DNA from: Bacteroidota bacterium
GTDB lineage: Bacteria > Bacteroidota > Bacteroidia > 2-12-FULL-35-15
Length of the DNA stretch: 7,631 bases
Direction of reading: 5' to 3'
NCBI GenBank assembly: GCA_026391935.1
Contig: JAPLDC010000300.1
Coordinates: 1 to 7,631, forward strand
Shown here in pieces: positions 1 to 6,702 of the stretch (position 1 is the first letter of the stretch; the number at the start of each line of letters is the position of its first letter). Made by a program: the position numbers and the translations under genes. The notes under the pieces were generated by a model, which saw nothing but the letters and a program-made list of their open reading frames with translations, was not told where the DNA came from and ran no database searches.

Positions 1-1
1 T

Positions 2-1669
2 GTTTGTTCTGGAACGGCTTTAAATCTAAGCACAGCAGCAGTTGTAGGTGCAACATATTCCTGGACAGGTCCGAATAGTTTTTCATCTGCATTACAAAAT
101 CCAACGATAGCAAGTGCAACTTTATTAGCATCCGGTACATATACATTAACTACTACGGTGAGTGCTTGTGCAAGTGCTATTGGTACAACTTTGGTTGTTA
201 TAAATCCAACACCTATAGCACCGACAGCAGGAAGCAACGGTCCTATCTGTGACGGAAGCACTTTAAATTTGACCGCAAGTTTGATAGCAGGAGCAACCTA
301 TTCTTGGACAGGTCCGAATAGTTTTAGTTCCGCATTACAAAATCCATCAATTGTTGGAGCAACAGTATTGGCATCCGGAACGTATAGCGTAACAGCTACA
401 GTTGGTGGTTGTACAGGTCCAGCAGGAACAATTGTTGTTGTTGTAAATCCAATTCCTGCAGCACCAACAGCAGGCAGTAATTCCCCTGTATGCTCAGGAG
501 CAACAATAAACCTCACATCAAATACAGTTGCAGGCGCAACGTATTCCTGGACAGGTCCACCGGCGTTTGTATCTGCCTTAGAAGATCCAACGCGCCCGGC
601 TTCCACATTAGCGATGGCAGGAACTTATTCATTAACAGTAACAGTAGCAGGTTGTACAAGTGCAATAAGTACAACAACAGTTGTTGTGAATCCAACACCT
701 GTAGCATTATTAATTTCAAGTAATACTCCTGTATGTGCAGGATCATCAATAGATCTTTTTGCAAATACAGTTGCGGGCGGAACGTATTCCTGGACAGGCC
801 CAAGCGCGTTTATTTCTTTATTGGAAGATCCAAGTATAGCAGCAGCAACAGCAGCAATGGCAGGAACCTATTCAGTAACAGTAACTGTTTTAGGTTGTAC
901 AAGTCCGAATGCAACAACAGTTGTAGTAGTGAATCCGATCCCTGCAACACCAACAGCCGGAAGTAATTCTCCAATTTGCGTTGGAGCCACATTAAATTTA
1001 ACAACTCCGGTTGTAGCAGGAGCAACTTATTCCTGGACTGGTCCGAATTCATTTTCATCGGCATTACAAAATCCTACAATTCCAGGAGTAACGGTATTAG
1101 AGGCTGGAACATATTCTGTTACAACGACAGTACTTGGATGTACAAGTGCGATTGGAACGGTAACAGTTATCGTTAATTTACCACCTGCAACTCCTATTGC
1201 GGGAAGTAATACTCCTGTGTGTGTAGGGTATCCATTAAATTTAACATCAACATTAATTGTTGGAGCAACTTACTCTTGGACAGGTCCGAATGCATTTACA
1301 TCAACATTACAAAATCCAACAATTGCAAGTACTACATTATTAGCTGCAGGAACGTATACTGTAGTAGCAAATAATGGATGTGCAAGTGCTCCGGCAACAA
1401 CAGTAGTCGTTGTAAACCCAACACCTGTGGCACCAACAGCAGGAAGTAACTCTGCAATATGTGATGGTTCAACATTAAATTTAACATCGAATACAATCGC
1501 AGGTGCGACCTATGCATGGACTGGTCCAAATGTATTTTCTTCTGCATTAGAAGATCCATCAATAATAGGAGCAACTTCAATTACAGCTGGAACATATAGT
1601 GTTACTGCTACAGTAGGTGGTTGTACAAGTCTTGCAGGAACAACTTTAGTTGTTGTAAATCAACCCGCT
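2..1669 (+). repeat. Tandem Ig-like repeat block A (about 243-bp period, 7 units, first one cut)
   Basis: Units begin at about 221, 464, 707, 950, 1193 and 1433, preceded by a cut unit from 2 to 220. The step is exactly 243 bp except for unit 1193-1432, which is 240 bp because one residue is missing before its second Cys. The consensus runs PTAGSNxPVCxGxxLNLT, then GATYSWTGPNxF, then LQNP or LEDP, then AGTYSVT, GCTSA and VVVVNPTP. Each unit has two cysteines, 54 residues apart in the unit at 221, probably bridging an Ig-like sandwich. The pattern resembles the Ig-like domains commonly found with CHU_C proteins (Pfam Ig_7 type, from memory). DNA identity is locally high: bases 62-82 recur exactly at 305-325, and 89-103 recur at 332-346. 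Confidence 0.92.
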
Positions 1670-4600
1670 ATTTCAACTGTCGGCTCCAATCAAACAGTTT
1701 GTGCGAATAATACTTTAGTAAATATTTCAGGAACTGTAACAGGTGGAAGTTCAACAGGAATTTGGACAACAAGTGGAACAGGAATGTTTTTACCATCAGC
1801 AACAAGTTTAGCTGCAACATACACACCATCAAATGCTGATACCACATCAGGAAGTGTTACGTTAACATTAACGTCAACATTGAATGGTGCATGTGCTTCT
1901 TCACTATCTTCTCTTATTGTCACAATTACAAATGCTCCGACAGCAAATGCAGGTCCTAACCAAAGTGTGTGTGCAAATAATTCAAATGTTGTTTTGAACG
2001 GACAAATAACAACTGCAAGTGGAGGTGTTTGGACAACATCAGGAACAGGAACATTTAGTCCAAATAATACAACATTAAATGCAACCTATATTCCGAGTGC
2101 TGCCGATACTACTATAGGAACTATAACATTAGCATTAACATCAACAGGGAATGGAACTTGTTTATCAGTTTCTGATACGATGATTGTAACAATAACAAAT
2201 GCTCCATCTGCTATTGCAGGTCCCGATCAATTTGTTTGTTTGTCCAGTCCGAATTCAATTTTATCAGGAACGATAATTGGTGGTGCAGGAACAGGAATTT
2301 GGACAACATCAGGAACAGGAACTTTTTCTCCGAGTGCAATTTCATTGAATCCAACGTACATTCCTAGTACTGCAGATACCGCAGCAGGTAGTGTATTGAT
2401 CATATTAACTACGACAGCAAATGGTGGTTGCTCTGCCGTTTCAGATTCATTGACAATTACATATACTATTATCCCTACTGTTAATGCAGGAACAGATCAA
2501 ACAGTTTGTGCCAACAATTCAGCTGTTCTGTTAAGTGGATCCGTGATCGGAACTTCTAATACAGGTATCTGGTCATCATCAGGAACCGGAATATTTACGC
2601 CAAGCAATACAACCTTAAATGCAACATATAATCCGAGTGCTGCAGACACAGCGTCAGGTTCTGTTACTCTTACATTAAGTTCTACAGGTTCTTGTTCTAT
2701 AGTTACTGATGTAATGGTGGTTACAATTACAACAGGACCATCAGTAAATGCAGGTCTTGATGTGAATGTATGTTCAAATAATCCGGATGCTACTTTAAGT
2801 GCAACGATTAATGGTGCTACAACAACGGGTATTTGGTCAACAACCGGAACAGGTGCGATAGTGCCATCAACGACAAGTTTAAATATTGTTTATTCTCCTT
2901 CTCTGTTAGATATCGCAAATGGTTTTGTAGATATGATAATTACATCAACAGGAAATGGAACTTGTAATCCGGTTTCTGATACAGTAAAAATAATAATAAC
3001 ACCGCCACCTGCTGCTTTTGCAGGTAATGATACTTCCATGTGTGCGAATACAACATTGCAATTATCAGGTGTGATAACAGGAGGAGTGGGTACAGGTATC
3101 TGGACAACATCCGGCTCCGGAACATTCTCTCCACTTGCATCTACATTAAATGCAACATATATTCCAAGCAATGCTGACACTTTGAGTGGAACAGTTACAT
3201 TGACATTAACATCTACAAACAATGGCGGATGTGTTGCCGTGAGTGATGATGTTGTGATAACAATTACAGATGCTCCAACGGCAAATGCAGGTATCGATCA
3301 AACAATTTGTTCTAATAATTCATTGGTTGCATTGAATGGTAGTGTTACACAGGCAACAGGCGGAATATGGACATCCACCGGAACCGGTACATTTGACCTT
3401 GCAACAAATTTAAATGCGAATTATACTCCTTCCGCGGCTGATATCGCAAATGGTGCAGTAACATTGGCGCTTACAACAACCGGAATAGGAAATTGTAGTG
3501 CTGCAATAGATTCTGTTCTCATTAATTTTTCACCTTCACCGATAGTGAATGCAAATGCAGATCAATTTATTTGTACCGGAACAATGACTGGTAGCTTGAA
3601 TGGAAGTGTGAGTGGAGGTACTACAACCGGACAATGGACCACATTAGGTTCGGGTACATTTAGTTTGGATATAGATATGAATGCCATTTATACTTTAAGT
3701 AATGCAGATACCACTGCAGGCTTTGTATTCTTAATTCTTACTTCAACAAATAATGGAAATTGTATCGCAGTTGCTGATACAATGAAAATCACCATTACAA
3801 CAATTCCAACTTCTTTTTCAGGAGCTGATCAGATACTGTGTTCAAACAATGCAAATGTTGTATTGAATGGAATAATTTCCGGAGGCTCCGGTTTAGGTCA
3901 ATGGACAACCTTTAACGGAACAGGTACATTCACACCTTCTGATACAACTTTAAATGCAACATACAATTCAAGTGCTGCCGATACAGCTCAAGGTTTTGTT
4001 TCGTTGGTGTTAACGCCTATCAATTCATGTTTGGATATTCCTGATACAATGGTTGTGACATTTACTACTGCTCCATATATATTTGCAGGAAGCGATCAAT
4101 CAATATGTAATGGAGGAAATATTAGTTTAAGTGCATCCATGAATAGTGTGCCTTCCGGAATGCTTTGGACAACAACCGGTACCGGAACATTCACACCAAA
4201 TGATTCTACATTAACTGTTACCTATATTCCTTCTGTTGCTGATGCTGCTTTAGATACGGTTTATTTCTATGCATCTACAACAGGCAATGGTACCTGTTTT
4301 TCTGATATTGATACTGTAATGGTATTGCTTGGAAATACTCCAGTAGCTAATTTTACTACTTCAGGAAATTGCAGCGGACAGGCTGTCTCATTCACTGATG
4401 TATCAACAATTTCTGCAGGTGCAGTTAGTGGTTGGACATGGGATTTTGGAGATAGTAATACTTCTGTATTGCAGAATCCGACAAACATATATACAACCGC
4501 CGGAACTTATACTGTCACGTTTGTTGCTTCTTCGGGTGCAGGTTGCTTTGATTCGATCGTTCAAACTATTGTTATCAATCCATTGCCAACAGCAGCGTTT

Positions 4601-5590
4601 AGTTATATTTCAAATTGTTCTTCCGACAGTGTCTTGTTTACTGATAATTCAACAATTCCTTCCGGATCTATCGCTCAATGGAATTGGGATTTTGGAGATC
4701 TTACTTCATCCATTTTGCAAGATCCGATCCACGTATATGGTATGATAGATACTTTTTCTGTCACACTGAATATTATTTCTGATTCCGGATGTGTCGCCTC
4801 GATCACTCAGAATGTTATTGTGGCTCCTCGCCCGACAGCGAACTTTGGATATCTGATTAATTGTGCAACAGGTATGGTCGTGTTCACGGATTCATCAACT
4901 GTAAGTAATGATAGTATCATATCTTATAATTGGGATCTTGGAAACGGAACCACTTCAATACTTCAAAATCCTTTGGCTGTAAGCTATACACCGGGCACCT
5001 ATATTATTCAGTTGCAGGTGACAACTCTTGGAGGTTGTACAGATATGGATTCAGCTACTATCGTAATAACAAATCCTCCAATAGCAGATTATCTGCCACA
5101 AGGCGGACAATATCTAATCGGACAAACTATAAACTTTACCGACCAAAGTCAATACGCTTCATCCTATTTTTGGACCTTTGGAAATAATAATGATACCTCA
5201 ATTGTTCAGAATCCAAGTTATTCTTATGGACAAAATGGTTCCTACATCGTTACGCTTATTGCTTCAAACGGAAGCGGATGCTCCGATACAGCGGCTTATC
5301 AGTTTGATATTATCGGAAGTCCTATCATTGTTCCATCGGCTTTTTCTCCTAATGGTGACGGATTGAATGATGCATTCAGTATCAAAGGCGGACCATTCAA
5401 CTCATATGAATTAAGGGTATTCAACGAGTGGGGAGAACAAATATTTATTAGTACAGATCAAAGTGATGGATGGGATGGAACATTTAAAAAGAAAGATCAA
5501 CCGGCAGGCACATATGTATATATTTTTAATGGTGTAAGTTATACCAATGAAGAAATTAAATTGCAAGGAGAAATTGCCATAACACGCTAA
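2..5590 (+). CDS. Giant multi-repeat Ig/PKD-like surface adhesin with T9SS type B (CHU_C) C-terminal sorting domain; 5' partial
   Basis: The reading frame is open from base 2 to the TAA at 5588-5590, giving 1862 visible residues; the true start and signal peptide lie left of the window. Numbering from base 2, residues 1-556 are seven Ig-like units with a YSWTGP core, 557-1447 are ten units with a GIWTTSGTGTF-like core, 1448-1774 are four PKD units (WDFGD in the first two), and 1775-1862 are a CHU_C domain starting near SAFSPNGDGLND and ending GEIAITR. This order is typical of Bacteroidota cell-surface proteins exported by the type IX system, such as SprB-like gliding or attachment adhesins. 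I infer a surface filament or adhesin; no catalytic domain is visible. The residue make-up is Thr/Ser/Gly/Asn-rich with almost no Lys, Arg, Glu or His before the sorting domain. The next gene, a PorP/SprF-type protein, starts four bases after the stop, so the two are probably co-transcribed. The ligand is unknown, and a structural role is possible. Confidence 0.95.
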   Translation, partial: VCSGTALNLSTAAVVGATYSWTGPNSFSSALQNPTIASATLLASGTYTLTTTVSACASAIGTTLVVINPTPIAPTAGSNGPICDGSTLNLTASLIAGATYSWTGPNSFSSALQNPSIVGATVLASGTYSVTATVGGCTGPAGTIVVVVNPIPAAPTAGSNSPVCSGATINLTSNTVAGATYSWTGPPAFVSALEDPTRPASTLAMAGTYSLTVTVAGCTSAISTTTVVVNPTPVALLISSNTPVCAGSSIDLFANTVAGGTYSWTGPSAFISLLEDPSIAAATAAMAGTYSVTVTVLGCTSPNATTVVVVNPIPATPTAGSNSPICVGATLNLTTPVVAGATYSWTGPNSFSSALQNPTIPGVTVLEAGTYSVTTTVLGCTSAIGTVTVIVNLPPATPIAGSNTPVCVGYPLNLTSTLIVGATYSWTGPNAFTSTLQNPTIASTTLLAAGTYTVVANNGCASAPATTVVVVNPTPVAPTAGSNSAICDGSTLNLTSNTIAGATYAWTGPNVFSSALEDPSIIGATSITAGTYSVTATVGGCTSLAGTTLVVVNQPAISTVGSNQTVCANNTLVNISGTVTGGSSTGIWTTSGTGMFLPSATSLAATYTPSNADTTSGSVTLTLTSTLNGACASSLSSLIVTITNAPTANAGPNQSVCANNSNVVLNGQITTASGGVWTTSGTGTFSPNNTTLNATYIPSAADTTIGTITLALTSTGNGTCLSVSDTMIVTITNAPSAIAGPDQFVCLSSPNSILSGTIIGGAGTGIWTTSGTGTFSPSAISLNPTYIPSTADTAAGSVLIILTTTANGGCSAVSDSLTITYTIIPTVNAGTDQTVCANNSAVLLSGSVIGTSNTGIWSSSGTGIFTPSNTTLNATYNPSAADTASGSVTLTLSSTGSCSIVTDVMVVTITTGPSVNAGLDVNVCSNNPDATLSATINGATTTGIWSTTGTGAIVPSTTSLNIVYSPSLLDIANGFVDMIITSTGNGTCNPVSDTVKIIITPPPAAFAGNDTSMCANTTLQLSGVITGGVGTGIWTTSGSGTFSPLASTLNATYIPSNADTLSGTVTLTLTSTNNGGCVAVSDDVVITITDAPTANAGIDQTICSNNSLVALNGSVTQATGGIWTSTGTGTFDLATNLNANYTPSAADIANGAVTLALTTTGIGNCSAAIDSVLINFSPSPIVNANADQFICTGTMTGSLNGSVSGGTTTGQWTTLGSGTFSLDIDMNAIYTLSNADTTAGFVFLILTSTNNGNCIAVADTMKITITTIPTSFSGADQILCSNNANVVLNGIISGGSGLGQWTTFNGTGTFTPSDTTLNATYNSSAADTAQGFVSLVLTPINSCLDIPDTMVVTFTTAPYIFAGSDQSICNGGNISLSASMNSVPSGMLWTTTGTGTFTPNDSTLTVTYIPSVADAALDTVYFYASTTGNGTCFSDIDTVMVLLGNTPVANFTTSGNCSGQAVSFTDVSTISAGAVSGWTWDFGDSNTSVLQNPTNIYTTAGTYTVTFVASSGAGCFDSIVQTIVINPLPTAAFSYISNCSSDSVLFTDNSTIPSGSIAQWNWDFGDLTSSILQDPIHVYGMIDTFSVTLNIISDSGCVASITQNVIVAPRPTANFGYLINCATGMVVFTDSSTVSNDSIISYNWDLGNGTTSILQNPLAVSYTPGTYIIQLQVTTLGGCTDMDSATIVITNPPIADYLPQGGQYLIGQTINFTDQSQYASSYFWTFGNNNDTSIVQNPSYSYGQNGSYIVTLIASNGSGCSDTAAYQFDIIGSPIIVPSAFSPNGDGLNDAFSIKGGPFNSYELRVFNEWGEQIFISTDQSDGWDGTFKKKDQPAGTYVYIFNGVSYTNEEIKLQGEIAITR
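1670..4342 (+). repeat. Tandem Ig/PKD-like repeat block B (264-270 bp period, 10 units)
   Basis: Units start at about 1670, 1940, 2207, 2477, 2741, 3011, 3278, 3542, 3809 and 4076, each 88-90 residues. The consensus is ANAGxDQxVCANN, then LxGxVxGGxxTGIWTTSGTGTFxP, then TLNATYxPSAADTxxGxVTLxLTSTGNGxC, then VSDTMxVTITxxP. Two cysteines flank the core, 63 residues apart in the unit at 1940. Units differ by small indels: those at 1940 and 3278 lack residues in the GGSSTG loop, and the one at 3809 has an extra residue in the WTTFNGTGTF loop. The unit at 2741 is the most divergent (LLDIANG in place of AADTxxG). The exact Pfam family is uncertain; a PKD-like or Ig-like beta-sandwich is the best guess. 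Confidence 0.9.
4343..5323 (+). repeat. Four tandem PKD domains (246-bp period)
   Basis: Units start at 4343, 4589, 4835 and 5081, with steps of exactly 246 bp. The first two carry the classic PKD signature WDFGD, followed by LQNPxxxY and GTYTVTxxxxxxxGC. The third has WDLGN and the fourth WTFGN, so the signature decays toward the C terminus. The first three units have the same two-cysteine layout (NC near the start and GC near the end, 58 residues apart in the first). The fourth has lost its first cysteine and keeps only the one in SGC. PKD domains are beta-sandwich spacers in surface proteins; here they place the long repeat stalk next to the sorting domain. Confidence 0.92.
5324..5587 (+). 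other. CHU_C / type B T9SS C-terminal sorting domain (residues 1775-1862)
   Basis: The last 88 residues follow the gliding-motility-associated C-terminal domain pattern: IIVPSAFSPNGDGLND, then YELRVFNEWGEQIF, then DGWDGTFKKK, then PAGTYVYIF and a final GEIAITR. In this family the domain directs export through the type IX secretion system. Type B domains typically need a dedicated SprF-like partner, and one is encoded immediately downstream. The domain has no cysteine and contains five of the seven lysines in the visible protein, in sharp contrast with the repeat stalk. Confidence 0.93.
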
Positions 5591-5594
5591 GGCC

Positions 5595-5648
5595 ATGAAA
5601 AAATTGCTCATTTATATTTTACTTTTTTGCGGATATTCATTATCGGCT
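5595..5648 (+). other. Signal peptide of the PorP/SprF-family protein
   Basis: The first 18 residues show a basic N terminus (MKK), a hydrophobic core (LLIYILLFCGY) and a SLSA cleavage site followed by Gln, which is the usual SPI pattern of exported Bacteroidota proteins. A Cys lies in the core (residue 12), but the residues around it do not form a lipobox followed by an acidic or small mature start, so I favour signal peptidase I over a lipoprotein. Confidence 0.8.
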
Positions 5649-6584
5649 CAGGATTTTCATATTTCGCAATATGATGTTTTAACATTGTATAATAATCCCG
5701 CTTTGACCGGTGTTTTTCATGATGAGCAGCAGGTGGATTATAAATATTATTTGACACATCGGTCGCAATGGAAGTCTATAGGGATAAAACCATTTAAGAC
5801 TTATTCTTTGGCGTATGATATGAAATATAAACGTTTCGGAATTGGTGCTTTACTGTTAAATAACCGTTCCGGTTTAGGGAATTTTAATACCTTGAATTTT
5901 TTAGTTTCAGGTTCCTATTTCATTATCAAAGATCCGAATTCACCGCATGTGCTCACAACAGGAATACAAATTGGATTATTAAACAAGTCGTTCGATCCGC
6001 AACAATATTTGTATGAGAGTCAATATAATGCTTCTACAGGAATGTTGGATGAAGGCATTGTAAGTGGCGAATCCTATGCGCATACAAGTATATTGAAATT
6101 TGATGCCAATCTGGGAATATATTATTCTTACAATGAAAAGGAAAAAAAATATCACCCTTTTGTCGGCTTTTCTATTTATCACATCACAAAACCAAATGAA
6201 TCATTTACTTCTACTAAAAGTAAAATGCCAATGCGTTTTAATTTTAATCCCGGATGTGAATTTATTGTAAGTGATAAAGTAAAATTAATTCCCAGCATTT
6301 TGTATATGAATCAGGCGAAAGCCTCTGAGTTTAATATTGGAGCATTAGGTACTTACCGTATCAAGGAAAAGAATGATATCATTTATGGAATTAATTACCG
6401 TTGGAAAGATGCTTTGATAATTCATGCCGGATTCAGGAAGGATAATATTCTTTTCAGAATGAGTTATGATGTGAATACATCTTATTTATATGCTTATACT
6501 GGTAACAGAGGCGCATTCGAATTATCATTAGTGGTAAGTGGTAAGAAAGGTGAAAATCCTTTTAAATCTATTAAGTCTTTCTAG
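5595..6584 (+). CDS. PorP/SprF-family type IX secretion system outer-membrane protein
   Basis: A complete 329-residue protein, a normal length for the family. It starts with a signal peptide (MKKLLIYILLFCGYSLSA, probable cut before Q19), and the mature N terminus QDFHISQYDVLTLYNNPALTGVF matches the family hallmark of a QxxxxSQY stretch followed by an NPAxTG turn. The YYLTHRSQWKSIG segment that follows is also typical. The remainder alternates aromatic and glycine-rich strands (IGALLLNNRSGLG, HPFVGFSIYHIT, GINYRWKDALIIHAGFR), as expected of an outer-membrane beta-barrel. In Flavobacterium johnsoniae the related sprF lies directly downstream of the adhesin gene sprB and is needed for SprB to reach the surface. 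The four-base gap after the adhesin stop points to one operon and the same role here. The ATG at 5595 is the only start giving this signal peptide; no near Shine-Dalgarno is visible, so reinitiation or coupling is likely. Numerous paralogues exist in such genomes, so I give no symbol. Confidence 0.93.
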   Translation: MKKLLIYILLFCGYSLSAQDFHISQYDVLTLYNNPALTGVFHDEQQVDYKYYLTHRSQWKSIGIKPFKTYSLAYDMKYKRFGIGALLLNNRSGLGNFNTLNFLVSGSYFIIKDPNSPHVLTTGIQIGLLNKSFDPQQYLYESQYNASTGMLDEGIVSGESYAHTSILKFDANLGIYYSYNEKEKKYHPFVGFSIYHITKPNESFTSTKSKMPMRFNFNPGCEFIVSDKVKLIPSILYMNQAKASEFNIGALGTYRIKEKNDIIYGINYRWKDALIIHAGFRKDNILFRMSYDVNTSYLYAYTGNRGAFELSLVVSGKKGENPFKSIKSF

Positions 6585-6612
6585 ATTATAGAGTTATTTA
6601 TATTTTTCAAAC

Positions 6613-6650
6613 ACAAAGCCCTGAAGCGTATTAACGATTCAGGGCTTTGT
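6613..6650. terminator. Probable bidirectional hairpin terminator between convergent genes
   Basis: A perfect 13-bp inverted repeat: ACAAAGCCCTGAA at 6613-6625 pairs with TTCAGGGCTTTGT at 6638-6650. The 12-base loop (6626-6637) can add three more pairs, CGT with ACG, after one mismatch. It sits 28 bases after the stop of the PorP/SprF gene and 52 bases beyond the stop of the opposite-strand hydrolase. Because the AAA/TTT ends are symmetric, it can work from either side. The T-rich tails are imperfect: TTTGT closes the stem on the plus strand, followed at a distance by CTTTTGTTT. Confidence 0.85.
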
Positions 6651-6702
6651 CTGTGTATGCCTTTTGTTTACTATTTCCAAATGTGTTTAATAATTTTATA
6701 TT

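Noticed and set aside
158..160. GTG at 158 as the start of the giant gene
   Set aside because: The same frame is open back to base 2 and encodes a normal repeat unit (VCSGTALNLS...GATYSW) upstream, so the GTG is an internal Val codon.
298..606. Antisense and alternate-frame open frames over the repeat region (e.g. 298-606, 513-803, 2890-3222 on the minus strand; 490-723, 4398-4745 on the plus strand)
   Set aside because: They recur with the repeat period, show no domain pattern, and exist because the repetitive Thr/Ala/Val codons leave few stops in other frames.
671..687. Near-perfect palindrome ACAACAAC-A-GTTGTTGT
   Set aside because: It encodes the TTVVV strand at the end of an A unit, and similar runs appear in other units simply from Thr and Val codons; an operator or hairpin role is not supported.
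2..1669. Regular spacing suggestive of a CRISPR-like or satellite array
   Set aside because: The period is 240-243 bp, always a multiple of three, in one open frame with protein-level conservation; there are no short direct repeats with unique spacers.
5565..5570. AAGGAG as a Shine-Dalgarno for the PorP/SprF gene
   Set aside because: It is 24 bases from the ATG at 5595, too far, and is explained by codons for Gln-Gly-Glu in the sorting domain.
5411..5611. Minus-strand open frame overlapping the adhesin end and the start of the PorP/SprF gene
   Set aside because: It overlaps two well-supported genes, has no recognisable motif and is a shadow frame.
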